A stretch of 64,000 nt of DNA from Candidatus Hermodarchaeota archaeon (GCA_016840065.1 JAEOTB010000054.1:16483-80482); one strand, 5' to 3'. Shown: positions 35,621 through 44,826, numbered from the stretch's first letter. Notes: generated by a model not told the origin, from the letters alone. Numbers and translations: made by a program.

Positions 35621-37666
35621 ATGGGCGGCTGCTATTCAAAAGGAAGGAAGAGCCGGTATGTTATAGTGCTTCTTCTTGTGTACACATTTTTTTGGGGAGT
35701 TCTGTCCCAGATGAGCCTGCTTTTTACCCCCTTTGATTTAAAACAGGAAGGTTTTTTGAGGTATAAGCTGCCCCTGAAGAGTAACAGGAGTCGGCGATTC
35801 CTAGATCATGATGTTACTTCTGTACGAAAGGGACTCCACAAGCGTTCAACAACCAGTTTTAGGGGAGACATGGGGCGTTCATACCTTGTTTCTGGTCCAA
35901 TCGATATCAGAAGCGATGACGACTTTGCCCTCCAAGGCTGGCCAGGTGAAGGAACACCTGGGAATCCTTACAGAATTGAGAACCTCACCATCGATCCCCA
36001 CTCTTATGCTGATAGTTGTATTGACATTCGTGGCACTCGGGCCCATTTCATTATCCGTAATTGCCTGCTTGTGAATGCTCAGTGGTGGTTTAGCGGGGCT
36101 GGAGTCTTCTTGTTTGATGTTATGAATGGTCAGATAGTCAACAACACCCTAGTTGACAACGTTTACGGTGTTCGGTTGATACAGTCAACGTCGAACTTGA
36201 TCGCGAACAACACGAGTTCTAGACAATGGGCTGGTATCCGTTTCGATAATTCGTACACTAATATCGTCCTGAACAACACGGTGTCTGTTAACGAGCGTGG
36301 TGTCTCACTTCAGAGTTCGAATGACAACACTATTTCAAATAATACACTGATAGCTAATGACTTTGGAGTTCACATCTATATCTCAAATGATAATACAATC
36401 ACGAATAACACCTTCATCGGTTGTGGCATGTATATAACGGGTTTTTCACTACAGGATACGGAACAAGCATTAGTGGCAGACAACACTGTTAACAATAAGC
36501 CGCTAGTTCTATTGTATGATTTAGTGGGAGAAACTATCCTTGGCCCAGCGGGGCAAATCATCCTAATCAACTGTACCAATGTTGTTGTACGAGATTTCAT
36601 CTTGTCCAACTGTTCTGTAGGAATTCTTTTTCTCTTCTCGAGTCAGATAACAGTGACGAATAACACTTGCTCTGCGAATAGCGGTTCTGGCATACGCTTC
36701 ATATATTCAAACTATTGCACCGCAACCAATAATACCTGTATAGCTAATGGGCTTTACAACGATAGCCTCTCTGCAGGTATCTCCCTATTATACTCGCATA
36801 ATTCAACCATTACATCGAACAAATGCACCAGCAACCAGATTGGGATTCTTCTCGAGACCTCTAACGACAACACAATAACAAACAACAGCTGTACCAATGA
36901 CTGGAATGGTATCTACCTTCACATTACAATTAACAGCACACTGAATTACAATAGCATCAATTCGAACTACTCGGCGATTTTGATGCAATCAGCATATCAC
37001 AGCGTCGTCACCCACAACAATTGCTCTAGTCTAGTTAATGATGGCATCCACATCTACGCCTCCGAACACTGCATCATTGAAGATAATTTCTGCACGGAAA
37101 ACGGTGAAGCCGGAATCTCTATCTTATCTTCCCTGGAGAACGTTTTTTCCGGGAATACCTGTACGAGGAGCGGAATGGGTTTTGAGATGTACGGATCTGA
37201 CGAAAATCTAATAGAGGACAACATCAGCAGCGAAAACGAGGAATACGGATTCTACATCGACTACAGTGCTGATAATATCATTTCTTACAATCTGGTTGAG
37301 CAGAATGGTCTCTGGGGCGTTTACATAACCAATCGCTCCTTGAATAACACTATCTACAGGAACTCCTTCATAGGCAACAATGGTAACGTAAACGGGTTTG
37401 ATGATGGCTCTGGCAACTTGTTCGACTACAATTTCTGGTCAGAGTACACAGGCCCTGACCTTGATTTAAACGGGATAGGAGATTTACCTCACCCCATTGA
37501 AGGGATTGCGAATAACACCGATCCACACCCCTTGATGGCACCACAGGGCATTCGACCCCCGACAATGTTTATTTATCAGATGCTAATGTTATCTGGGAAC
37601 ATTGCTACCGTAATAATCCTTGCAGGGGCAATATTGAGATTACGTAGGCTTTCTCGAAGTAGCTGA
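35621..37666 (+). CDS. Second secreted NosD-like beta-helix protein
   Basis: 681 residues. The N-terminus has a hydrophobic segment (YVIVLLLVYTFFWGVLSQMS) that is a signal or anchor. It shares with the preceding gene SDDDFALQGWPGEGTPGNPY, RIENLTI, DSCIDIRGTRAHFIIRNC, the N-rich coils (SNDNTITNN) and the closing NFWSEYTGPDLDLNGIGDLP. A C-terminal helix (FIYQMLMLSGNIATVIILAG) is followed by a basic tail. It is a shorter paralogue from tandem duplication with loss or gain of coils. There is a 103-bp gap between the two. Confidence 0.85.
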   Translation: MGGCYSKGRKSRYVIVLLLVYTFFWGVLSQMSLLFTPFDLKQEGFLRYKLPLKSNRSRRFLDHDVTSVRKGLHKRSTTSFRGDMGRSYLVSGPIDIRSDDDFALQGWPGEGTPGNPYRIENLTIDPHSYADSCIDIRGTRAHFIIRNCLLVNAQWWFSGAGVFLFDVMNGQIVNNTLVDNVYGVRLIQSTSNLIANNTSSRQWAGIRFDNSYTNIVLNNTVSVNERGVSLQSSNDNTISNNTLIANDFGVHIYISNDNTITNNTFIGCGMYITGFSLQDTEQALVADNTVNNKPLVLLYDLVGETILGPAGQIILINCTNVVVRDFILSNCSVGILFLFSSQITVTNNTCSANSGSGIRFIYSNYCTATNNTCIANGLYNDSLSAGISLLYSHNSTITSNKCTSNQIGILLETSNDNTITNNSCTNDWNGIYLHITINSTLNYNSINSNYSAILMQSAYHSVVTHNNCSSLVNDGIHIYASEHCIIEDNFCTENGEAGISILSSLENVFSGNTCTRSGMGFEMYGSDENLIEDNISSENEEYGFYIDYSADNIISYNLVEQNGLWGVYITNRSLNNTIYRNSFIGNNGNVNGFDDGSGNLFDYNFWSEYTGPDLDLNGIGDLPHPIEGIANNTDPHPLMAPQGIRPPTMFIYQMLMLSGNIATVIILAGAILRLRRLSRSS

Positions 37667-37694
37667 CGTCGATAGTCTGTATGGAGGTTTCGAA

Positions 37695-38414
37695 TTGATT
37701 GATTATGACAGGATAGCATCAGAGTATGCACAACACCGGCGGGTCCACCCAGAGGTGCTCAATCGACTCCACCTTGATAGCGGCATAGACATGAACTCGA
37801 TTGTGCTTGAGGTGGGCTGCGGAACAGGAAACTACATCCTCGCCATTGAAGGACTGACGGGTGCACAATGCTGGGGAACAGACCCCTCAGACATCATGTT
37901 AGAAAAAGCGCGATTACGTTCCGAGACCGCAACCTTCCAGCGTGGGTTAGCGGAGAGTCTCGATTTCCCAACCGTGTTTGACTTTGTGTTCTCCGTTGAT
38001 GTTATCCACCACCTAAAGAAACCCCGTACCTACTTTGAACAAGCATATCGAATCCTGAAGAGTGGAGGCAAGTTATGCACTGTTACTGACTCGGAGGAGA
38101 TAATTCGAAATCGAGAACCTCTCGCTATTTACTTCCCTGAAACCGTCAAGGCAGACTTGAAGCGTTACCATCCAATTGCTGAGCTTCGTGAAGAAATGGA
38201 GACCGCAGGATTTGTCAAACTATCCGAAACCACCGTCGAGTTCACCTACTTGCTCACCGACATACAAGCCTACAAAGACAAAGCCTTTTCCTGCCTTCAC
38301 CTAATATCAAAGGGATCATTCAAGCGAGGGATCGAAGAAATGGAGCGGGACTTAGAAACAGGATCCATAAAGTGTACACCGCGTTACCTGCTTCTCTGGG
38401 GTACTAGAATCTAG
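37695..38414 (+). CDS. SAM-dependent methyltransferase
   Basis: 239 residues, TTG start. Class I motifs: VLEVGCGTGNYILAI (SAM loop), WGTDPSDIMLEKAR (acidic ribose contact), FDFVFSVDVIHHL and AYRILKSGGKLCTVTDSE. It is of the UbiE/Methyltransf_11 type acting on a small molecule or lipid. It is followed 14 bp later by the acetyltransferase gene, probably in one transcript. The substrate is unknown. Confidence 0.85.
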   Translation: MIDYDRIASEYAQHRRVHPEVLNRLHLDSGIDMNSIVLEVGCGTGNYILAIEGLTGAQCWGTDPSDIMLEKARLRSETATFQRGLAESLDFPTVFDFVFSVDVIHHLKKPRTYFEQAYRILKSGGKLCTVTDSEEIIRNREPLAIYFPETVKADLKRYHPIAELREEMETAGFVKLSETTVEFTYLLTDIQAYKDKAFSCLHLISKGSFKRGIEEMERDLETGSIKCTPRYLLLWGTRI

Positions 38415-38428
38415 GAGAAATAGTAAAG

Positions 38429-39403
38429 GTGCCATTTACGATTCGGAGAGCAGAAACCAGCCAAGACTTTGAAGACTACTACTCGATAAGTTTCGACCTC
38501 TTCAAACGGTACTTTTACAAGGGTTCAAAGGAACCAGATGAGGTGCTGTTTGAAAAGCACAGAATTGAACTTCAGAAAGTAGATTTTAGCGATCCCACCC
38601 GTTCCCTCTATGTCGCACACGACGAAAAAGGTGTCTTTGCTGGGGCATTATGGGTGGGAGTGCGTGAGCAAGGCTTTGTATGGGACTTACCAGAAGAAAT
38701 CCCCAGCTGGGTCTATGATGTGGAAGTGGTGCCATCCTTCAGAGGCCAGGGGCTAGGTCGACAACTTATGCTACAGGCAGAAGAATGGACCAGAGAGAAA
38801 GGAATCAAGACGATTGGGCTGCACACAAGCCATGACCTTGAAGCAGCACTCCATCTCTACAGGTCAATGGGCTACAAAGAGAATAGTGTCATCATGAAAA
38901 AGAGCCTTACAAGCGGGATATCCGTTTTACCTGACACACCGTTCACGACAAGAACGCCAAGTGCAACTGATAACCTTTCTGAGTATTATGAACTAAGAAT
39001 CGATTCTTTCCGTATGCTTATCACTGATGGCGCGGCATTATCAAATGAGGATATCCGTGAACGTTATCCAGAATTCAAGGTTATCTTTGATCTGGCAGAT
39101 CCTGCGCATAGGGCATATCTTGCTGAAACCGCGGAAGGCACGTTTGCTGGCTTCATCTTAGCACGCTTACAAGAAAGGGGAGAAGAGAAGCGGGCATGGT
39201 TTCTAAGCATCCACGTGAGTCCCAAGTTCAGGCGCCAAGGACTCGGCACACTCCTCGTACACAAGATCGAGAGCTGGTGCCAAGCCCAAGGATTCAAGGA
39301 TGTACTGATGTTCTTGAATGTTCGCTTCAAGGGTGCCGTCAAGCTCCTCCAGTCAATGGGGTTTAAAGCCACTAATTTCTACATGGAAAAAGAACTAATC
39401 TGA
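38429..39403 (+). CDS. Tandem GNAT acetyltransferase
   Basis: 324 residues, GTG start. Two GNAT domains. The first has YDVEVVPSFRGQGLGRQLML and IGLHTSHDLEAALHLYRSMG; the second has LSIHVSPKFRRQGLGTLLVH and MFLNVRFKGAVKLLQSMGFK. Both contain the acetyl-CoA pyrophosphate loop RxxGLG, so both sites could be active. These enzymes acetylate an amine from acetyl-CoA in the cytoplasm. It is paired with the upstream methyltransferase. The acceptor is unknown. Confidence 0.85.
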   Translation: MPFTIRRAETSQDFEDYYSISFDLFKRYFYKGSKEPDEVLFEKHRIELQKVDFSDPTRSLYVAHDEKGVFAGALWVGVREQGFVWDLPEEIPSWVYDVEVVPSFRGQGLGRQLMLQAEEWTREKGIKTIGLHTSHDLEAALHLYRSMGYKENSVIMKKSLTSGISVLPDTPFTTRTPSATDNLSEYYELRIDSFRMLITDGAALSNEDIRERYPEFKVIFDLADPAHRAYLAETAEGTFAGFILARLQERGEEKRAWFLSIHVSPKFRRQGLGTLLVHKIESWCQAQGFKDVLMFLNVRFKGAVKLLQSMGFKATNFYMEKELI

Positions 39404-39472
39404 CCGCTTTACTACGAAAACCGATCCTTTGGAGAAGTCAACGGTTTGGATTCTATTGAGCGTTATTTAAAT

Positions 39473-39760
39473 CTAGAATTTGAGTGTTCTGTCGGTTGAG
39501 AGGTAAAGAACCTCTGTGATGATGTCGACTGTGATTTCGGGTATCTTATTTGGTGACCTCGTGTAGTAGGTGATTCCTTTATCGACGGCGATGTAAACAT
39601 AGTATTTGTCTATGACTCCTACCCGCCCCTGAATGACCTCAAGGCCCTTCCCAGTAATAATATCGATGAAGTCTTCAGACTTGACCTGTACTACTATTGA
39701 TCCCGTCACTAGAATCTTCATTGCTTTGATTGGTTCTACTTTTGGTTTTCCTTCAGTCAT
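39473..39760 (-). CDS. Small protein of a local paralogous family
   Basis: 95 residues from the ATG at 39760, with GGATGGTGA 8-9 bases ahead; the frame extends five codons further to 39775. It shares with the next gene upstream (39804-40085) xPI, VQVKSEDFIDIITGKGLEVI, YYVYIAVDKGITYYTRS and a following PEITVDI. A third, broken copy lies at 62920. No Cys/His cluster or membrane helix is seen; the product is a beta-rich fold. The function is unknown. Confidence 0.7.
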   Translation of the reverse strand: MTEGKPKVEPIKAMKILVTGSIVVQVKSEDFIDIITGKGLEVIQGRVGVIDKYYVYIAVDKGITYYTRSPNKIPEITVDIITEVLYLSTDRTLKF

Positions 39761-39803
39761 CTCGTGATTCACCATCCGATTGTGGGATTCACCTTAATTA
39801 TCT

Positions 39804-40085
39804 TCAATCCTTGTATCTAAGACGTGCTTTGAATTTTGGTATTAAGATATCAACTCGGATTTCTGTTAACTCGACCTTCGATCGGGTATAGTACACGATT
39901 CCTGGTTCAAGGGTGTAGTAGTAATAGAAAGCCTTTCTGATTTCTTTTCGGCGAATAACAGTAAGGCTCTTTTCTAGCACAATCTCGACGAAATCTTCAG
40001 GTGTGACCTGTAAGAATAGACCTGCATAACCCCACGCATGGCAGAGGGGTTCGATTGGTTGGATTTTCGTTTTCGCTTTTGGCAT
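39804..40085 (-). CDS. Small protein of the same local family
   Basis: 93 residues, ATG at 40085 just after the stop of the truncated FAD-oxidase frame, with CGGATGGTGA shared with the paralogue's leader. It matches the gene at 39473-39760: LQVTPEDFVEIVLEKSLTVI, FYYYYTLEPGIVYYTRS and TEIRVDILI. The two copies are 43 bp apart and probably co-transcribed. The function is unknown. Confidence 0.7.
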   Translation of the reverse strand: MPKAKTKIQPIEPLCHAWGYAGLFLQVTPEDFVEIVLEKSLTVIRRKEIRKAFYYYYTLEPGIVYYTRSKVELTEIRVDILIPKFKARLRYKD

Positions 40086-40343
40086 CTATTGTTTCACCAT
40101 CCGGTCCTTGTGAAGCCGTGGGCTCCCCGAGCTTACGGGAATCAGAGAGATACTTGCCTCCTTGGCTGCAAGCACAATCTTCTGCACATCTTCGGTGTTA
40201 CGGGGCCAGACCACTCCAAGGGGTGTGCTGGGTTTTGTGAAGCTTTGGTCCTTTGAGTACTGTTCAAGGAGTTCGGGGCTCCAAGAAACATTCTCTGAGC
40301 CAGTAATATCAACTAATTTTTGGAGAATGGGGTGTTGTGTCAA
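40086..40343 (-). pseudogene. Truncated N-terminus of an FAD-linked oxidase
   Basis: 85 residues, TTG start. The sequence is the beginning of the PCMH-type FAD-binding domain of glycolate oxidase/D-lactate dehydrogenase-like enzymes: DITGSENVSWSPELLEQYSK, VVWPRNTEDVQKIVLAAKEA and IPVSSGSPRL. Full proteins have about 450 residues and continue here with a glycine-rich flavin loop; this one ends after HKDRMVKQ. The break lies exactly where the conserved leader of the small paralogue begins, so a recombination or deletion probably joined the two. It is unlikely to bind FAD. Confidence 0.7.
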
Positions 40344-40374
40344 GAAGGAATTTCCACCTATTCGTGTATGGGTT

Positions 40375-40743
40375 TTAGGCTGGCGCGTATCGCTTCTGAA
40401 TGTAGATGCCGAAATAGAGTTCCAGTGGGTAGACTGCGAATAGAACTGCTGCTACTGCATCAATCAGGCCGACCGTCAGAGCTGGGTCAGAAGGAAAGGG
40501 GAAGATTAGTGAGTTAATCATGAAGTCCCGCCCTGATGTTGCGAAGGGGAAGAAGGGACGCCACATCCAATCCATCACCGGATTGTTCAGGTATAGTGAT
40601 ACGCCGGCGAAGGACATCACTGCGAAACTGAAGTAGGCAAGGAACTTGGCAATGGGGATACGGGTTCTGTGACCGTACCTATCACCTATGTAGTAGGAGA
40701 GGAACCCGAAGAGGATTAGTAGAAAAGGGTCAATGAGGAACAT
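40375..40743 (-). CDS. Small integral membrane protein
   Basis: 122 residues, ATG at 40743. Three to four hydrophobic segments (FLIDPFLLILFGFLSYYIGD, FLAYFSFAVMSFAGVSLYL, VGLIDAVAAVLFAVYPLELY). A loop WMWRPFFPFATSGRD carries charged residues. It is the first gene of a possible minus-strand set with the FAD-oxidase remnant and small paralogues. I do not recognise it. Confidence 0.65.
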   Translation of the reverse strand: MFLIDPFLLILFGFLSYYIGDRYGHRTRIPIAKFLAYFSFAVMSFAGVSLYLNNPVMDWMWRPFFPFATSGRDFMINSLIFPFPSDPALTVGLIDAVAAVLFAVYPLELYFGIYIQKRYAPA

Positions 40744-40872
40744 TATTCAATCACCATCAATGAATTAGGTTCTATTCGTCTCATATTCTTAAGAATTCTT
40801 TTACTATTCTAACTCGGCCATGATTTTCAAGCGGATGCCTAAAGGCTGATAAATGAAGTTGTGTGATGTTCA

Positions 40873-41544
40873 GTGGTGGTTCCTTTGGTTTCCTTCACCC
40901 CTTCTTCGCTACGTAGGATGGGCTTTGTCCCTGGAACTGTCGTGGAGACTATTCTTACTACCATCGCATCAGATGGCACACCGAATGCTGCACCAATGGG
41001 GGTCTGGGTTCATCCAGGCTCAAATCTGGTAATCCGTCCCTATGCTGAGACACAGACTGCCAAGAACCTGCTTGAGGTACCGGAGGCGGTCATCAATATC
41101 ACCGATGACTCACGCATCTTCTTCAATACTGCGTTCAAACGCCGTGGAACCGATACGGAGGACTTCTTTTTTGACCCCTCAAAGAGTGTAAGACCACCAC
41201 GGCTTCGTGGGATGCTTGGCTATCTTGAGGTGGAGATTGAGGAACCTCTGAAGCCCCAAGAAATAGAGAATCCCCTTGAGTATGAATGCAAGATAAAGGA
41301 GGTGGATGCTCCTTCTAGGCTACCTCAGGTCTACTCACGGGCTCGTTTTGCTGCTATCGAATCTGTGATTCATGCTACTAGGATTGTTGCTTTATCTGAT
41401 TCTGATCCTGACCTAACAGAGAGACTTTACAGGCTCGTCCAGGAATATCACAGTCTAGTTCACCGTATTGCACCGAATTCGGTTCATTCAGGTGTGGTGG
41501 ACGATGTTCTATATCTAGTAAAACAGTTGGTATATTGGCTATGA
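40873..41544 (+). CDS. DUF447 family protein (flavin-reductase-like fold)
   Basis: 223 residues, GTG start. DUF447 features: GFVPGTVVETILTTIASDGT, NAAPMGVW, TAKNLLEVPEAVINITDDSR and ESVIHATRI. The fold resembles FMN-binding split barrels. In methanogens and relatives this family is often next to H4MPT genes. Its stop overlaps the ATG of mptG (ATGA), so the two are translationally coupled and probably work in one pathway. The reaction is not known. Confidence 0.8.
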   Translation: MVVPLVSFTPSSLRRMGFVPGTVVETILTTIASDGTPNAAPMGVWVHPGSNLVIRPYAETQTAKNLLEVPEAVINITDDSRIFFNTAFKRRGTDTEDFFFDPSKSVRPPRLRGMLGYLEVEIEEPLKPQEIENPLEYECKIKEVDAPSRLPQVYSRARFAAIESVIHATRIVALSDSDPDLTERLYRLVQEYHSLVHRIAPNSVHSGVVDDVLYLVKQLVYWL

Positions 41545-42539
41545 CCTCTGACAACAGGACTGTCACAGTGGAAGCCGGGGCACGCCTTCACCTTGGGTTC
41601 ATCGACCCTCTGGGAGGATCGGGGCGCAGGTATGGCTCCCTGGGCGTAGCCATTCGCCGTCCATTCTTCTCCCTAACTGCTGAGCGTATGAAGCGCGGTG
41701 TTTCAGTGAAAGGCCCTTCAGGTCAGCGCGTTCGAAATCTTGTGAGAATTTACAAGAGGTACTTCGAATATACTGGAGGATTGAGGGTTACAGTCCATGA
41801 GGAAATCCCAGAACATATTGGGTTAGGATCGGGAACACAGATGTCGCTAGCCTTAGGCACAGCCTTCGCAACTCTATTGGAACAAGAGGTGAACATCCAA
41901 GAACTGGCTAAAACAACCGGACGAGGTGAAGTTTCTGGAGTCGGTACAGCCACCTTTGAGAAAGGCGGATTTGTCATCGATGGAGGTATCCCAGTTCCAA
42001 CAGAAGACAAGGATGCTAAGGTTGCTGAAGGCTATGTACCATCCCTTCTTTTCCATCATGAGGTACCAAAGGATTGGGTGTTTATAGTTGCACTACCGAA
42101 TATCCCCCGTGGCTTCAGTGGTACCGCAGAAGAGCAGGCATTCTCCAGGATGTCACCAGCCCAGGCGGAAGAATCTAATGAGATTGGCAGGCTTGTGTTG
42201 ATGCAGCTCCTGCCTGCTCTGGTTGAAGACGATATCATTGGCTTTGGGCGGGCACTGACTACAATTCAGCGGCTCGTTGGGGATTGTTTTGCCCAGGCCC
42301 AGGGTGGACGTTTCGCAAATCCAGTGATTGCTACATGTATCACAGCTATGCTTGAAGCGGGAGCCTACGGTGCAGGGCAGAGTTCTTGGGGACCTGCCTG
42401 CTATGGACTGTCAAGAGGTTCTACCGCTGTGATGGCAATCAAGCAGGCTATCTCCCGGGTTTTGGATGCCACAAGTGGTGGCACAATCATTACTACTCAG
42501 GCTAACAATTATGGTGCTCGTGTAATCACTTCACCATAA
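41541..42539 (+). CDS. mptG: Beta-ribofuranosylaminobenzene 5'-phosphate synthase (MptG)
   Basis: 332 residues from the ATG at 41541 inside the ATGA overlap with DUF447; a TTG two codons earlier is possible. It is a GHMP-kinase-fold protein with ARLHLGFIDPLGGSGRRYGS, the Gly/Ser loop IPEHIGLGSGTQMSLALGTA, GRGEVSGVGTATFEKGGFVI with DGG, and a late GAGQSSWGPACYG. The enzyme condenses 4-hydroxybenzoate or 4-aminobenzoate with PRPP, the first committed step for the arene half of H4MPT. It complements the mptA-mptE operon 9 kb away. Confidence 0.9.
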   Translation: MTSDNRTVTVEAGARLHLGFIDPLGGSGRRYGSLGVAIRRPFFSLTAERMKRGVSVKGPSGQRVRNLVRIYKRYFEYTGGLRVTVHEEIPEHIGLGSGTQMSLALGTAFATLLEQEVNIQELAKTTGRGEVSGVGTATFEKGGFVIDGGIPVPTEDKDAKVAEGYVPSLLFHHEVPKDWVFIVALPNIPRGFSGTAEEQAFSRMSPAQAEESNEIGRLVLMQLLPALVEDDIIGFGRALTTIQRLVGDCFAQAQGGRFANPVIATCITAMLEAGAYGAGQSSWGPACYGLSRGSTAVMAIKQAISRVLDATSGGTIITTQANNYGARVITSP

Positions 42540-42561
42540 CGCTTTATGCTTCCCTTGTTGG

Positions 42562-42576
42562 AGCCCTGTTTGGGCT
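42562..42576. terminator. Short hairpin between convergent genes
   Basis: AGCCC-TGTTT-GGGCT between the stops of mptG (+) and the DUF1464 gene (-). On the plus strand it is followed by GCTAGGCTTCTTT. The same AGCCC-N5-GGGCT design recurs at 53714-53728 after another plus-strand gene. It may end both transcripts, but there is no strong T-run. Confidence 0.35.
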
Positions 42577-42577
42577 G

Positions 42578-43675
42578 CTAGGCTTCTTTATACATTTGGC
42601 GAATCATTTTTGCCTGTGGTAATGAAATCCAGTCCAGCACTGAGCCGCCGCATTCTCTTAGTTGCATCGCCTCAATAATTTCCTCGTAGGGCCCTCCTGC
42701 AAGGCCATCAGCAAATATTGCTGCACCCTGAGCAGCCTCTTTGGATTTGTCTCCCAACCGAGCTATCTGTCTTACTGGGACACCAAACTGGGTCATGCGT
42801 TTTTCTAGGTCTTTGGCTAGCTTGCCTACCCGAGTGAGTCGCCCTGAGAGGAGGATTTCTCGTACATCAGGCACTGCTACCTTTAGCTGAGCTACGGCTT
42901 TTGCAAGTCCTTCAGCGACGCCATTCCAAGCTGCTTGTGCTCTTTTGTCACCTTTGGCAAGGCGTTTCGCGAAATCTTCTGGGCTAAGATTCGGTTCACC
43001 CATCATCGAGAGAACCCCTCCTTGGAAGAGGGTGCCTTTAGAGAAGCCGCGAAGCAGATAGGCGAGTTCACCGTCCATTCCACCAAGAGTTAGGAAGCCT
43101 GGACCACCGATTGTGCCTCCGACGCCGTCAACGACTAATCCCTTGTCGGCAGCCATCGCCGCTGGGTAACCGTATCCTAGCTCAACAACGATTACTGATG
43201 TCTCGTTATAGGGGATGCCAAGACGTTTGGCTTGGTCATAAACGCCAAGTATTGTGCAGCATAATTTGTCTGCTGTGCCGAGGTCGATGCGGTTATGCTT
43301 CCGCCATACTGGGACAGAGTCAAGGTGGATTACGCCTGGGATGAACATCATTTCAATATCGGATTTCTGAACTAGACGCACCATGTCCTTGATAGCTTCT
43401 AACACTGGTATCTTGTCATCGTCGTGGCGTACAAGGACTAGCTGGAAGAATTCTTCGTCTTCAACCTCTTCAGAGTAGAGAAGTGGAAGGCCATATCCGC
43501 TGGGTCCAACTACAAGATCGATGTCGCCAGCTTTGTTAATCACATCAAGGATGCATTGGGGGTCCTTGGCCACATCCACGCTTGTGATGCTCGACTCGAG
43601 GAACACCTTCCCATCCTCAAGTCCACAGAAATCAAAACTACGAGTACCTGGGTCAATACCAATTACGCGAACCAT
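42578..43675 (-). CDS. DUF1464 protein, ASKHA-type predicted kinase
   Basis: 365 residues, ATG at 43675. It has the actin/hexokinase-like fold of archaeal DUF1464: VIGIDPGTRSFDFCGLEDGK (phosphate 1), VVVELGYGYPAAMAADKGLV with DGVGGTIGGPGFLTLGG, and ILLSGRLTRVGKLAKDLEKR (adenosine region). These are predicted to phosphorylate a small molecule; none has a proven substrate that I know. It is widespread in archaea that make H4MPT and here is beside mptG, which hints at cofactor metabolism. It is convergent with mptG. Confidence 0.8.
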   Translation of the reverse strand: MVRVIGIDPGTRSFDFCGLEDGKVFLESSITSVDVAKDPQCILDVINKAGDIDLVVGPSGYGLPLLYSEEVEDEEFFQLVLVRHDDDKIPVLEAIKDMVRLVQKSDIEMMFIPGVIHLDSVPVWRKHNRIDLGTADKLCCTILGVYDQAKRLGIPYNETSVIVVELGYGYPAAMAADKGLVVDGVGGTIGGPGFLTLGGMDGELAYLLRGFSKGTLFQGGVLSMMGEPNLSPEDFAKRLAKGDKRAQAAWNGVAEGLAKAVAQLKVAVPDVREILLSGRLTRVGKLAKDLEKRMTQFGVPVRQIARLGDKSKEAAQGAAIFADGLAGGPYEEIIEAMQLRECGGSVLDWISLPQAKMIRQMYKEA

Positions 43676-43924
43676 TTTTTCCGAACCTCATCATATGATT
43701 GATCTCTTGTCACTATCGAGTCTTCGAGGTTCTTGTTACTTAAACATTTGTCCTTTCCTCTCATCAACAAGTACAAAAAGCTAGAAACAAATAGCCTCTG
43801 ATTGTGGCTTGGTTTAGTACTGCTTTCTAATAGTTAAAAGATTTTATACGCGAATAACTATAGGTCTATTGCAGATAGCTTCGGCGGACGCGTATGAGGA
43901 ACGCGTTTTAGGTCGTGAGGAAAG

Positions 43925-44737
43925 ATGTCGTTTTCGGGTCTAGTCAAGAAACACTGGGTCTATGTTCTTGTAGTAATAATTGCGGTGATTATAGGCGTTC
44001 TTGGCGTCCTAAATCCAGTAACCCTGCCGAACCCCCTTGAAGGGTTGCCTTTCGAAGACGTAATGCTTCTAGGTCTTTCGATGAACTCACTGATTCTACT
44101 TTGGGGCGTAGCCATCTACCTGTTTTATCGATGGGTGATTACTGGGCAGCAGATATCATCGACACTATGTTGGGCGATAGCATTCCTAGTCTATGGATTT
44201 CTCTTTGTTGCCATGAGTGCCCAAGCCCTTGGTGTACCATGGGCCAACATGAAAAACGCACTGGTCTTCTTCGAGTTTCGCCAAGCGATGATCTGGTTCC
44301 TCGCCTTCCTCTGGCTCGGAGTCGCCATGCGACTGACTGAGAACTCACAGGTTCGCTATATCCCAGCTATATTGATAGTAGGTGTGAGTTATGTCTGGTT
44401 CGCATGGTGCTTGATTTCTCTCTATGGTGTCGTTCCCGATAACGTCTTGATTGATACGATTATGTATGGCTTTACCTTCGGTGTCCTGATTCCCGTTTGC
44501 TTCACGCTCGCGTACAGTTTCTTCCTTTATGGCCGCAAAGGAGGAATCAAAGCGCCCTATTACCTTGCTGCTGGGTTCACTTGGCTGGGCTTAACTTATG
44601 GCAGCTGGGCTCCGTGGCATGGAACCAGTTTCTATTTCATCTGCTATTTCCTGTTCATGATATCACTAATACTCATAGCCATAGGCTTTTTGATGTTGTC
44701 AAGAGACGTGGAGCTCCAACGGCTTCGTTCAAGATAG
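43925..44737 (+). CDS. Multi-spanning membrane protein, unknown
   Basis: 270 residues with seven to eight hydrophobic helices (VYVLVVIIAVIIGVLGVL, LLGLSMNSLILLWGVAIYLF, FLVYGFLFVAMSAQ, MIWFLAFLWLGVAM and others), no cytoplasmic domain. The layout recalls 7TM sensor regions without their kinase. ATG with GAGGAAAG ahead. The 249-bp upstream region is shared with the divergent DUF1464 gene and contains ACGCGT twice (43888 and 43901). The function is unknown. Confidence 0.65.
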   Translation: MSFSGLVKKHWVYVLVVIIAVIIGVLGVLNPVTLPNPLEGLPFEDVMLLGLSMNSLILLWGVAIYLFYRWVITGQQISSTLCWAIAFLVYGFLFVAMSAQALGVPWANMKNALVFFEFRQAMIWFLAFLWLGVAMRLTENSQVRYIPAILIVGVSYVWFAWCLISLYGVVPDNVLIDTIMYGFTFGVLIPVCFTLAYSFFLYGRKGGIKAPYYLAAGFTWLGLTYGSWAPWHGTSFYFICYFLFMISLILIAIGFLMLSRDVELQRLRSR

Positions 44738-44826
44738 ACCACGTATAAAACGAAGAATCTTACCAGGTGAAATACCTAGGATTAGTTCAAGTAATTCGTT
44801 CGATATGCTAGTAAAAAGAAAAGAGA

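Noticed and set aside
32602-37666. Possible CRISPR-like spacing of AATAACAC-type words
   Set aside because: The repeats are the asparagine codons of beta-helix coils in an open frame, with irregular spacing and no constant repeat unit.
43888-43906. Two ACGCGT palindromes 13 bp apart
   Set aside because: Too short to claim as operators without a third site or a nearby regulator; noted only under the adjacent gene.
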